Part shown: piece by piece, positions 9,450-18,626 of the stretch | Layout of the letters: the number at the start of each line of letters is the position of its first letter | How positions within the stretch are numbered: the first letter of the stretch is position 1 | NCBI GenBank assembly: GCA_000969725.1 | Contig: JXSR01S015991.1 | Direction: 5' to 3' (one strand) | Origin: Ophiothrix spiculata | Taxonomy: Eukaryota; Echinodermata; Ophiuroidea; Amphilepidida; Ophiotrichidae | Length of the DNA: 20,525 nucleotides | Position numbers and translations under genes: made by a program | Notes under the pieces: generated by a model | What the model was told of the DNA's origin: nothing | The model's input: only the letters and a program-made list of their open reading frames with translations | The model's database searches: none

Positions 9450-10415
9450 TGTTCTGGGATCCAAAATGGCCGCTAAAATATGTTTTATGTGCAAAACTGG
9501 GTAAAAGGCACTTTGAAACACTGTCAAAAATATCAAACGTTCATAATAATCGATGAAATATGGCTTTGAGGGTAACAATTTCAGCATTTCTTTCCAAGTA
9601 AAAGTGTAAGCATGTTTCAAGTCCAACATAAAGCCTGTTATGGGACCCAAAATGGCCACAAAAATACATTTTTATATGCAAAAATCGGTTAAAGGCACTT
9701 CGAAACAATATCAAAAACATCAAATGTTCATAATAATGAATGAAAAATTGTTTTGTAAGTAACAAAAGGAGTATGTCTTCCAAAATCAGGGTTTTAGCAT
9801 GTTTTAGTCCAATATGGAGCCTTATTGATATCCAAAATGGTCATCAAAATACGTTTTTACTGTGGCAAAATGAGTTAGAGGCACTTCGAAACACTCAGTG
9901 TGTTTCTACTGATTGATGGATGACCTGGTGGATGGTGACAAAAAACGAGTTAAGGTTGATGGTGATACATCTTCTTCCATCAACCATCTCTTTACAGGGC
10001 AATTTTTCATAGCAATAGAAACAGGCAAGTTAACGGATCACCAACCAAATTGGGGAGTACAAAAAACATGATGGTTATTAGCGAAGTGACTAATAGAAAC
10101 ACGCTTAATGTATCAAACACACTAAATGTTCAGAATAATCGAAGGAAAAGGGTTTTATGGGTAACGATAATTAGTATTTTTTTCCCAATTAAGGGTGTGA
10201 GCATATGGAGGCTGTTCTGAGATCCAAAATAGCTACCAAAATATGTTTTTATGTGCAAAAACGAAACGTTATATGGGAAAAAAATGTTACTATTGTTTGA
10301 AACAAATTCAAAACCACCAAACGTTCAGAATAATCAGTTGAAAATGGCTTTGTTAGTAACAACATTTCTTCCCAAATAAGGGCGCTGGCTTGTTTCTGTA
10401 CTGTACTGAGATCCA
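9450..10415. repeat. ATGGCCGCC tandem repeat, second type (about 186-bp units)
   Basis: The marker GATCCAAAATGGCCGC-like sequence occurs at 9461, 9647, 9832 and 10224, then truncated at 10413, with spacings of 186, 185, 392 and 189. The 392 spacing is two units' worth and contains the insertion at 9897-10105. Each unit also carries 'GGCACTTYGAAACA', 'CAAAYGTTCATAATAAT' and 'AGCATGTTT'. The sequence resumes at 10961 ('CTATAATGGCCGCCAAAAT') after a second insertion. Similar marker sequence recurs at 20288, outside the array. Confidence 0.85.
9897..10105. mobile_element. Small TIR element (209 bp) inside the tandem array
   Basis: The ends AGTGTGTTTCTA (9897-9908) and TAGAAACACGCT (10094-10105) are inverted repeats with one mismatch. 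It interrupts a 186-bp repeat unit, which resumes at 'TATCAAACACACTAAATGTT'. Inside, GTTGATGG and CCATCAAC form a hairpin. The target duplication is unclear, so no superfamily is assigned. A near-collapsed pair of the same ends occurs around 10711-10732. Confidence 0.6.
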
Positions 10416-10951
10416 GGGGGGGGGGGAGGTTAACTGATATTTGTGTCTGGGTAACCACCTGAGTTCTGCAGGTTCCGAAGATGACCCTAGGTGAGACCAA
10501 ATATTGGCAAGAATGAGTGAAATGATACCTATCTGAGACTATAAATCTACCATATCTGTTTGAATAGATACCCTATCCGAAACATACCTTTTCAAATGAA
10601 TACCCTATCTGAGACTACACGCAAATGTGCCAAAATAATTTTTACAAAAAATCATAGGTAAAATGTAACTGTCCCGGGGTAACTGTACACCATTTGAACA
10701 CTTTTAAGAGCTGTTTCTAGGTAATAGAAACACTTTTATTGGCAATTTAAAGCACTATTGTTAACAATTCTCTTGATACCCTGTCAGGATAAGGATAAAT
10801 AAGGATAAACCTATGTGAGACTTGCAGAGTACCAGGTCGATTTTGATACCCTATATTATATTGCGAGTCTCAAGACCTGCCTAGGTCTCCCCTTTTTGGT
10901 AATGCGTGTGGTTACCCGGTCAGAATACCCAGTTACCACCCCCTCCCCGGA
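10415..10951. mobile_element. Foldback element with 10-bp flanking direct repeat
   Basis: ACTGAGATCC occurs immediately before (10405-10414) and after (10952-10961). Removing the element and one copy restores the expected repeat unit reading GAGATCC followed by AATGGCCGCC. The ends form an imperfect inverted repeat: G-rich left end with GTTAACTG and GGGTAACCAC, against GTGGTTACCC and CAGTTACCACCCCC on the right. A 9-11 bp duplication with long terminal repeats is typical of Mutator-like elements, but no transposase is present. The left boundary is a run of 11 G (10416-10426). Confidence 0.75.
10524..10865. repeat. Degenerate 'ATACCCTATCTGAGACT' repeats
   Basis: Variants occur near 10524, 10568, 10600, 10772, 10809 and 10846, with ATACCCTAT and GAGACT as the shared words. 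They lie within the foldback element, are irregularly spaced and are non-coding. Confidence 0.6.
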
Positions 10952-10961
10952 ACTGAGATCC

Positions 10962-11905
10962 TATAATGGCCGCCAAAATCCGACCCCAGACACAAATATG
11001 GATCAAGGTGAACACCATCTGTATAATGTAATTGATGGTAAATAACTTTTAAAAGGTAAAAAACAATTAATATTATCTTCCCATATAAAGTGGGTTTATA
11101 ATCTATTATAGAGCCTATAATATCAGAATGAGTATTCTTCCTAAGATAAGGGAGAACACATTTTTTTACCTATTTAAAAGACTGCAATCTGGGTTGACTA
11201 AAAGCAGGTATGTTCGAGTTCCTCCGTTCTTAAACACATCTGGCTTAAGCTACTCTCTAATAATACTATAATACGATGTATGTACTGTATTGTATCTTTT
11301 AGAAATAAATGTTTAAACACATGATAAAACTGACAAACCATTGTTTAATTAAAGTCATGTACGTAGTTACAAACACGAACTCCTAAATACTATTACTTAT
11401 CTTATACAGTAATTGAGTATCTTGATTGAAAGGTGAACTTTCAAGAAGAGTAGGTTTCCAAAACTAAAAGACTTATTAGTCTATGTATCTGGAAATATCT
11501 CGAATGCCTTGCACTTATTTAGCCTACGGCGCATGATACTGTACAAGTTAAAATTGAGATATATATAGCTATAGGTTTAAGACAAGATAAACTGTATCCC
11601 AAAATTTACACATATATCAGTATCACTTATAAAAATTAGTAGCACTAATACTATTATATTCATCATAGGAGCTATACAATAAAAATGCAGTTACTTTCAA
11701 ATAAAACATTCAACATGTAGAGACGAAGTTAGTCTAGCTGCCTTGATTTCCCTGTTAAATGGATTGGTTGATTCACTACAGTTTTCACACCACTTTTACC
11801 ATGGCATTGTTTTGTCGAGGCATCGCATTATTTAGTCCCTTGCTATGGTCACATAACGCCGTAACATCGGTCCGGTGAACGCTTGCGTTGCATGATCGGT
11901 CACCG
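10962..11905. other. Gene-free AT-rich interval
   Basis: After the last ATGGCCGCC unit (to about 10990) no repeat array or gene is visible. The segment 11720-11807 duplicates 8005-8113. The region around 11296-11360 weakly resembles 7010-7075. The frame at 10815-11045 straddles the foldback end and the repeat unit, so it is not credible as a gene. Confidence 0.6.
11720..11807. repeat. Diverged duplicate of 8005-8113
   Basis: It shares 'TAGCTGC', 'TTGATTTCCCTG', 'GATTCA', 'TTTCAC' and 'CATTG/CATTT' words in the same order and orientation as 8005-8113. Confidence 0.55.
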
Positions 11906-12061
11906 GTCGGCCGACGTTTGCTTTAGGGGTAACTTCAAATATCAAACGACGGTTCCGGCCGGTTGATATTATTCTGAACAATAACAGCCGCTCAAAAACC
12001 GCCGGTTACGGGCGGTTAATTGCCGGTTGAGATTTAAAGCGGTCCTTTATTAAACAATAAC
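11906..12061. mobile_element. GC-rich 'AACCGGC' foldback repeat, second locus
   Basis: This has the same composition and words as 7444-7639: 'AAAAACCGCCGGTT', 'GCCGGTTGAG' and 'TTTAAAGC'. It carries nested stems: AATATCAA/TTGATATT (11938-11945 with 11963-11970) and AACCGCC/GGCGGTT (11997-12003 with 12011-12017). AACAATAAC flanks the second half at 11977-11985 and 12053-12061, echoing AAACAATAGC at the first locus. Just upstream, CCGGTGA and TCACCGG near 11872-11905 form another stem. Confidence 0.65.
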
Positions 12062-12583
12062 TGAAGATATCGTACACAATCCGCAAGGTTTTCAATCCGA
12101 ATTAAATTCTTGTGGTATACTTTCGGCGTCTATACGGCTCCAGACACCTTCCGATCTGTGCATGGACATCGCTATCCACTCCAATTTTACCCGGTGTGAC
12201 GTCGTAAACACACCGTAACCCCGCCGCAAGGCTATGTCACTAGAGTATGATATCTAACCCAAAGTAGTATTATAATGGTTTGAGTAGACATTTCAAAGGT
12301 GTAACGTCAATGAAATATACTATGTTTGTGTTATATTTTATGACCATTATAATATTAGGTCATGTGTAATATATTGGGTAATGTAATAAAGCGGTGGAGT
12401 AACAAATTCCCTTACTGCACTTTGTTTTTCATATCGTAATTCCCTTATTTTATGCTATAAATTAGTAAATTTGGTCTCATATGAGAGGGGAATAAATATA
12501 TTTTGATAAAATGAAACATGTATGTGTTTAGCTAATCTGGTTTTTAATTGGGATTAGTTAATGTATTAATTAATCAAAGCGGT
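12062..12583. other. Gene-free interval with repeated 'AAAGCGGTGGAG'
   Basis: AAAGCGGTGGAG occurs at 12388-12399 and again at 12576-12587, each preceded by similar TAATGTATT/TAATGTAAT sequence, 188 bp apart. This may be a faded tandem duplication. A TGACGTCG word near 12197 resembles a CRE site but has no gene beside it. Nothing else is recognised. Confidence 0.5.
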
Positions 12584-12613
12584 GGAGGATGAGGAGCCGG
12601 AGGATGAGGAGCC
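12584..12613. repeat. Perfect 15-bp tandem duplication
   Basis: GGAGGATGAGGAGCC is present twice, back to back (12584-12598 and 12599-12613), with no mismatch. That suggests recent slippage. Confidence 0.9.
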
Positions 12614-12633
12614 GTTTATTCACATAATTGGGT

Positions 12634-12927
12634 ACTATTCCCACATACTTGCATAGATTTTCACAAGATTTGGACACAAGGATATCGTGATGAGGTTACA
12701 CGTGTGACATAAATATAAATGATATTGAAGGTAATCTGGGTCATCTGAGGTCAAAAAACCTCTATGATCAAGACATTTACAAGGTTTTGGAAAATATGTC
12801 ACTATTTCCACGTACTTTCATGAATTTTCATAAGAATCGGGTATTAGGATACCCCTATAGGGGGTTGACGTGTGACAAGTTCGATTTGGGGTAAAAGTAT
12901 TTTAATGGGTCATGTGGGGTCATTATT
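12634..12927. repeat. Two-unit 167-bp tandem repeat
   Basis: Units start at 12634 and 12801. Shared words are 'ACTATTYCCACRTACTT', 'CATRRATTTTCA', 'ACRYGTGACA', and 'GGGTCATSTGRGGTCA' near the unit end. This resembles common invertebrate intergenic repeats containing GGTCATCTGAGGTCA, by memory only. The units are strongly diverged. Confidence 0.7.
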
Positions 12928-13354
12928 TGTTTTAAGTTTAATCGCCCTGAATAAGTGATTGATAATTAATGAAAAACAGGTTTATCTAGAAGAGATTGGA
13001 TGGTACTTGTGATGTATGAAGCTATATTGAATATTAAGGAAGCTCTTGGTTACAAAAATGACGTATAAAAATATATATGTATTTGAAATATTTCTTATGT
13101 TACACCCTGTATATTTTCTACACACCCTGTATAATGACCTTGAAATTATAATAGATATAACTAGATGATTCCTTCCTTTTTACCATTTAAGAATATATAT
13201 ACTTTTCCTATCTTAATGTGAACAGTTTTCATGTTTAAGTAACGCAAAGTGTAAACTCCTGGTTTTGCCACATTATTTTTATGTTACCAAAAAGTAACCC
13301 AATTTATGGCGCATGACTAATACAAAATTAGTGTATAACTATTTTTTTCCTAGG
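12928..13354. other. Gene-free interval with two mariner-like terminus words
   Basis: ACACCCTGTATA occurs at 13102-13113 and 13122-13133. In reverse complement this is TATACAGGGTGT, which resembles a Tc1/mariner end next to TA. No partner end was found, so these may be solo or nested remnants. The rest is AT-rich with no gene. Confidence 0.4.
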
Positions 13355-13359
13355 TTAAA

Positions 13360-13426
13360 CCCTCGTCTTCCTGGAGGAGGTTCAAAACCACCGCCTTCAG
13401 TAAGACGCGTTACTAAAAGACGAGGG
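13360..13426. mobile_element. Miniature piggyBac-type MITE, 67 bp
   Basis: It starts CCCTCGTCTT and ends AAGACGAGGG, beside TTAA on the right (13427-13430) and TTAAA on the left (13355-13359). The right end shares 'AGACGYGTTAC' plus 'GACGAGGGTTAA' with the 224-bp element at 3415-3638, so it is the same family. It is far shorter, with GGAGGAGGTT and AACCACCGCC as an inner imperfect stem. The minus-strand frame at 13339-13599 runs through it and owes its Gly/Pro-rich stretch to this repeat. Confidence 0.75.
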
Positions 13427-13430
13427 TTAA

Positions 13431-14081
13431 TGCAATATTGACGGGTCATTCGGTAAAATGGGTCAATGCAATGGTATATCACCATGATCACATGTATCAC
13501 ATGATACTGATGTAGGTACACGGTGATACTGAGCATTATGATATGCATTAGGTGATCAATAATATAAGCCCTTCCCTTTCTTAAAGGTCTCACACTCAAA
13601 TTGAGACATAGAATATTGCTCTGTTTTTGTATGGGTATGGACGCTTCGTTTATTTATCATATAATTTACTTTCCCTCACAAAACAATAAAAAAACTTTAA
13701 TGTTTTTTACATGCTCGTTGATGAATTATTCAAAACAATCAAAAACTTCAACTGAGGTTTTGCACATGCCTGTTGTAAGGGAAGGGGGGTCCATATGGAC
13801 TCAACATCAGAAAAGTGATTTCGTGAAGAAATGTTAAGTCGAACCTGTTGTCTCTAATAAAATACTTTAAAAGAACCAGAGCAAAGAAAAATCGGATATC
13901 GGATTAGTATCTTTCGCCACCAAGTGAAGCGTATCGTAAATTAAACAAAACAATTGAAGGGCTATAAAAACTACTTCGGGATGAACCCCACTCCCTTGAC
14001 CACTTAGTGTTAAAGCTTTAAAAAATAAATATATATGATTTTTACAACTTACGAAAGATGAAAACAAATTCAACTGTTAAA
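13431..14081. other. Gene-free interval before copy B
   Basis: AT-rich sequence with no recognised repeat family. Frames at 13601-13837 and 13867-14073 lack any known motif and show no supporting signal. Copy-B homology starts at about 14082. Confidence 0.6.
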
Positions 14082-15075
14082 TTTAGAGTATCATTTAAGT
14101 TCAGGACAACTTTGTTGTGTTGGTCAGTTTTATGAATTGTGTACATTATTCTTTTAGCGTATCATTCATGTTCAGGCCAGTTTTATGACTTATGAAGATG
14201 TGAACAAGTATAATGCAAAAAATTTAGAAAATTGCACCATTAAAATCGTTTGAACTGTACATTTTTACTTGAAATGTAATGTTCTAAAGCATCATTTTAA
14301 ATTGAGGTAAAGTTATGTGTTAAAAAGTCATTTGACTCTGATTTACAAACAGTAACAGAAGCAATCAGGTCTTCGGGTATCGTGCTGCTACTTTCATGTT
14401 CTTAAGGATATAGATTGAAATGTTAACATTCAAGTAGGAATCATTTAATAGGAGACGTGTTTATTGTTTACTTGAAAAGTCTTAGTGCCTTGTTCTTTTT
14501 CATCTTACGGTATTTATTTCATGTCTGTCAGCGGTAACAGTTTAAGTCAGTTGTTTAGACTGAGGTACTGTCTGAAAATATTATATTTTGGTATCTGAGA
14601 ATTTCTATAAAACTATTAAGCCAAGCCTTTGTATTTTCTTGAAAATATGATACTATGTAGTAATCTCTTTACATGTCCAACATGCAAACATATATTGTAA
14701 TCCAAATTCAGTTATTCATATAATAAGCCATGCCTGTGTGTTTTGAGGAAAATACGATACTTTGTAGTAATCTCTCTACATGCAAACAAATACAGTAATT
14801 CGAAATCAGCTATTAATTAAGATTATCCATAAATGAAAATAACCGTGTTTAGCGTGTGTAAGAAACATAAAAAAGATAGCTTTTTGATTAATATTAGCGT
14901 GATGGATATGTTTAATTAGTCATTGTGACATAAAATGACGATAAGAATGATGACATTGATTACGTTATTTTGTCTTCACTATTCGTATTTACCTCACCTG
15001 CAACAAAGTCTGTAAAATAATTTATAGGAAGTTTCAGTATACCATTTAAAAAATAATTGAATGTAAAGCTTGCAA

Positions 15076-15111
15076 AAAAAATATAGATACTTTTAAATAT
15101 CTATATTTTTT
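15076..15111. other. Perfect 14-bp AT hairpin, copy-B specific
   Basis: AAAAAATATAGATA (15076-15089) pairs with TATCTATATTTTTT (15098-15111) around an 8-base loop. Copy A has only the left half ('AAAAATATAGATATTTACA'), so the arm was gained here, perhaps by template switching, or lost there. Confidence 0.7.
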
Positions 15112-15137
15112 GAAAACCCTAGTTAATTACTTAAGTG

Positions 15138-15413
15138 TGTAAGGGTCTAAACATAGTTCTTTTTGAGCTACCAAATATGTTGTGTAACAAGTCTTTGTTT
15201 ATTTTATAATCTAGTAATATAATTCCAATGGATCTTCTAATCAATAACGGATAGTTGGTGTTGAAAATCTCCTAACATGTTCACCAAATCCTCAATGTGG
15301 TAGTATTGATTTTTCATCACCAAGCCTCCGTTATTAATAGAAAATACATTAGAACTATATACCAGATTAAAAGATATTTGGTAGCTCATAAAAAATATAG
15401 TTTGACTCTTACA
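15138..15413. mobile_element. Near-palindromic MITE, 276 bp
   Basis: Ends TGTAAGGGTC and GACTCTTACA are inverted repeats. Matches continue inward: GAGCTACCAAATAT (15165 on) with ATATTTGGTAGCTC, then AATAACGGA...TTGGTG with CACCAA...TCCGTTATT, so almost the whole element folds on itself. Copy A (around 2848-2862, 'TAGTGTATAACAAGTGAAAT') has no such sequence. No clear target duplication is seen, so the superfamily is open. There is no coding capacity. Confidence 0.82.
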
Positions 15414-15475
15414 GATGAAATGTAAGTCTACATTTTAATATACGCATTTCTGTAACCAAGTGTCCAGTAGCGTAA

Positions 15476-16332
15476 TCTGCGGAGGGTGGCCAAAGAACCC
15501 CACCCAAAATCAAGAACAGTATAGAGTTTCAATGTATAATAAACTCAAAAAGCAAATTTAAAAAATATCCTTTTTTCAAGCTGGTTTATTTCAAATTCAA
15601 CCTGCTATATATTCAGAAAGCAACTAAAAGCTCTCATAAAGTAACGAAACTAGAATACATATCTATCTATCTATCTATCTATCTATGTCGACCGTAAATC
15701 ACCGTATATTACCTCCCTGGTAGGATGATCTCTCCAGTTGAGTACATATGTACGTTTATGTTTAATTTAATAATATAACTATAAAACTACAAATAGATCT
15801 ACAAATGTTCTTGCCGCTCTAGAATAAGAATATATATTATTAAACAACCGTCATAGACTGCTGACAGGAAATTGATATTCAACACACATATTAATTAAAC
15901 ATTTTTGTTTGTTCGTTTTGTTTAGGTACTATATACGATGGCAGTGCACGGCCTTCAAATCATTCCTAATGATCGTTATAAGTCAATGAATATTTGTACT
16001 TACGGGAGAGAGAACATAATTTAATTTGAGTGCAATACGGTATTTATTTTCGGTCCATTAAAAAGAATCAAAATAAGACATCCCTATGATACCCAAAACA
16101 AATGTATTATTCACCCAACAGATGTGTCATATTTACCCCATAATGGGGTACTAAAGTTAAAACATATCAGAGTCATATCTCCATCGTCTATCTCTTTTGT
16201 AAGAAACTATTTGAAACACTGTACATTGATCTCTTTTGAAAGCAGAAGCAATACTAGTGATATTGTCATTCCGTTGGATATGCTTATTGCCATGCAAAGG
16301 AATGATGTAGAATATTTCTGTTGTCAAAGGCT
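15476..16332. other. Copy-B-only sequence without recognised gene
   Basis: There is no counterpart in copy A, where S joins P directly. It contains the microsatellite at 15659-15686. The plus-strand frame 16124-16399 (91 codons) has no recognisable motif and runs into the 147-bp tandem repeat. I do not support it as a gene. Confidence 0.55.
15659..15686. repeat. (ATCT)n microsatellite
   Basis: About six uninterrupted ATCT units. It is a simple repeat. Confidence 0.95.
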
Positions 16333-16627
16333 AAAGTCTATTTTTTCGTTTTTGATGAAAATTATCGCGTATAATAATACAGTCCACTGTACGATTTAAT
16401 TCATTTGGTACTATTTATGCCATAAAATAGAGTGAGAGAAATATGCAAACAACTTGCTATTGTTAAGTTTAATGCAATTAAAGTCTATTTTGTCGTTTTT
16501 GATGAACAATATCGCGTATAATAATAAAGTCCACTGTACTGTTAATTCATTTGGTACTATTTTTGCCATATAATAGAGTGAGAGAAATATACAAACAACT
16601 TGGTATTGTTACGTTTAATGCAATTAA
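16333..16627. repeat. Tandem duplication, 147-bp period
   Basis: Units 16333-16479 and 16480-16627 begin AAAGTCTATTTT and end with TTTAATGCAATTA. They share 'ATCGCGTATAATAATA', 'GTCCACTGTAC', 'TTAATTCATTTGGTACTATT' and 'AATAGAGTGAGAGAAATAT', with only about ten differences by eye. That is much closer than the A/B duplication, so it is recent. Confidence 0.9.
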
Positions 16628-16693
16628 CGGCGTCATATTGAAACATTAACAATAGGATTTTTTAATTAGATGTAGTTTAATTTCCATTTCTGC

Positions 16694-16756
16694 TCAATAT
16701 TGTGTAGGATATTTACACAATCTTTTCCCCAGATTGTGTTACCACAACAATATTGA
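16694..16756. other. Nested double stem-loop
   Basis: An inner perfect 9-bp stem ACACAATCT/AGATTGTGT (16715-16723 with 16731-16739) has loop TTTCCCC. An outer stem pairs TCAATATTGTG (16694-16704) with CACAACAATATTGA (16743-16756), allowing a small bulge. It could be the core of a decayed foldback MITE or a structured RNA; nothing else identifies it. Confidence 0.65.
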
Positions 16757-16829
16757 ACAATATGTCTAAGCTGGAAGAAAAATGAAATGACTTGATACCT
16801 ATCAGTCGAGAAAAAAATAATCAACGCGT

Positions 16830-17010
16830 TTCGTTTGAATTTTCTCTCAGCGTGATTGATATGTTTAATTTGTTACCGTGATGTATAGCGATGATGATAT
16901 TAATTAAGTTATCTTCATTACAACTTTCTACCGTGCATTATCGTTAATTTAATTTCCATGTGTACGTCATCTGAAACAAAAGCCAATATATAATATCTAT
17001 ATAATTCAAC
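16830..17010. repeat. Third, diverged fragment of block S
   Basis: It matches 2655-2775 and 14890-15010 through 'AGCGTGATKGATATGTTTAAT', 'GTGATGTATAGCGATGATGATA', 'GTTATCTTCATTAC' and 'TCATCTGAAACAAA'. It shows that copy B holds a complete and a partial S block before block P. The complete S (14082-15475) may thus be an extra tandem copy. Confidence 0.6.
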
Positions 17011-17149
17011 AGACCTCCATGCCTTGCATTACTAATTAGTTGAAAACGCATTGGAGTACACTCGTACATTTTTTATAGAGAGAGCTAATGAAAAGTTTAG
17101 CCTTTTAAATCATTGTACTACGAAAGTAATTTGTTCTAATATTCGTATT

Positions 17150-17815
17150 CAAGAAAGCAGGGGGTTACATCACATTATGAAACTGAAACTTAACCGCTCA
17201 AAGAAACATAGAAGAGTTTCTTAATTTGCTGACAGATTATTATCATTTGTGATGCAAAATTATGGAATAGACTGCCTGATAATATTAAATAATTCAAAAC
17301 TGTTGAGATTTTCATTTTGGCGAAAGCACCATTAACTCTCTGAAAATTGCTCGAACGTGTACTCAAAAAGCTCAAGAACCTTTTTTACTTATCAATCAGA
17401 AACGGCCATTTGTGCAGTAGACAATGAAGTAATTGTATTAGTGTATCCCTTTCCAAACCGTATTTTTACCCAAAATACATTCTGATCTGAATTATCAATC
17501 AAAGTGACTTTAATATAGTAACATCATTGCAATACAACCATTACATTTCATAGAAAACTACACAATAACGTGAACTGCTAACATATGTAGTGAACCAATC
17601 AAAGGCAGCAGGATGACATCGAACTAGATTTGTCTCAATAATTAGGTTACATGATTACCTATACACCCAGTGTCCTAGATATCTAGCCATGTGAATTCAC
17701 TAAGGAAAAATTTTACCTGACGGAAATTAAATCTCGAGAACAGGATTTCTCTTGATCTGAACATCCGCAGCTTCAGTTATTAAGTTATTTCTTATTTTAT
17801 AAAATATATGATTTT
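17150..17815. repeat. Block P, copy B (long form)
   Basis: The left part (17150-17510) matches 1-650 and is missing from copy A. The right part (17510-17815) matches both other copies. The conserved core lies at 17594-17706. Between core and left edge, 'TTTGTGCAGTAGACAATGAAGT' and similar words anchor the alignment with copy 0. Confidence 0.7.
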
Positions 17816-18509
17816 TTTAAGTCGTCGAAAACCATAATAATGTACGAATTATAACACACGTGTTACATATAAAAGAGGAAATATTTTCACCAATTAAAAT
17901 GGAGTACTATTTATTGTTTGATATTTTCTGTGCTTTTGATTGAAGGAAAAGTTGTACTTTTAATAAACAATATTTCATAAGCTTTAAAAGTTTCATGCGA
18001 TTAAATTACGTAAACGTTACAACTTGTAACTGGTGACATTATTTGCTCTTTATTTTTTTTTACTGTTGCTTTAAACAATGCCTTTCAAGACGTACAATTA
18101 CTATATTCCTATATAAGTGTTGATTGCAATCAAATGAAAATAATCATCAAAGTGTTTTGTACAGAACAAATATACTACTTTTGCTGTAAATTTTCAATGA
18201 AAAGGCATTGGTTCAAGTGAAGGGCGACACAAACTTGTAGGAAGAAATATCTCATGTCTGTGCGTGTTAAATGGATATTTGATAAGATATAATGTTGATT
18301 TTTTTTCCAGAAAATAAAGAAATCGGAAACACGAAGCTTCATCTTCTCACCGCTTACAGCCACTGACATATGCGACGCTTGGCATAGACGATATTAACTT
18401 TGTGGGTCATGCAACAATAGTTATTTTTTTCCAGTTGGAAACGGGGGAATTTCATGTTCACCATAAGATTTTACACACGACACACTGTCCTAATTGCTAG
18501 CATGCTTGC

Positions 18510-18582
18510 ATTTTAATATAAGCATGTATTTTAATATAAGCCATTCTTGTATTTTAATATAAGCTTATATTTTAATATAAGC
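18510..18582. repeat. Four copies of ATTTTAATATAAGC
   Basis: ATTTTAATATAAG starts at 18510, 18528, 18551 and 18569 with irregular spacers. The last unit forms a perfect hairpin GCTTATATT/AATATAAGC around TT (18563-18582). The cluster is absent from copy A. Confidence 0.85.
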
Positions 18583-18626
18583 CTAATCTATAAACTCAAC
18601 TTAAAAGTTGAGTTTATAGATTAGGC
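18581..18626. other. Perfect 22-bp inverted repeat with 2-base spacer
   Basis: The arm 18581-18602 (GCCTAATCTATAAACTCAAC, then TT) is exactly matched in reverse complement by 18605-18626, with only AA between. Such a long, perfect, almost loopless palindrome is unstable in many genomes, so it is probably young. It sits at the left edge of the element at 18621-18931. Confidence 0.92.

Larger units (their letters stand above)
14082..15475. repeat. Block S, copy B
   Basis: It aligns with 1111-1190 plus 2021-2940 and lacks the 800-bp mariner-type element. Copy-B-only features are a partial duplication of its own first 70 bp ('GTATCATTTAAGTTCAGG' at about 14088 and 'GTATCATTCATGTTCAGG' at about 14159), a 14-bp perfect hairpin at 15076-15111 and the MITE at 15138-15413. 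The 107-bp internal tandem repeat (14649 and 14756) is shared with copy A. Confidence 0.75.

Noticed and set aside
12192-12203. CRE-like TGACGTCG site
   Set aside because: A single 7-of-8 match with no gene or promoter nearby.
13339-13599. Minus-strand frame with GGGFEPPPGRRG
   Set aside because: The Gly/Pro-rich stretch is a translation of the 67-bp piggyBac-type MITE, a common source of spurious proteins.
16124-16399. Plus-strand 91-codon frame
   Set aside because: No motif recognised; its 3' end lies in the 147-bp tandem repeat and the sequence has no counterpart in copy A to test conservation.
16333-16627. 147-bp period as a nucleosome-related signal
   Set aside because: Two units are too few; the match to nucleosome core length is most likely coincidence.
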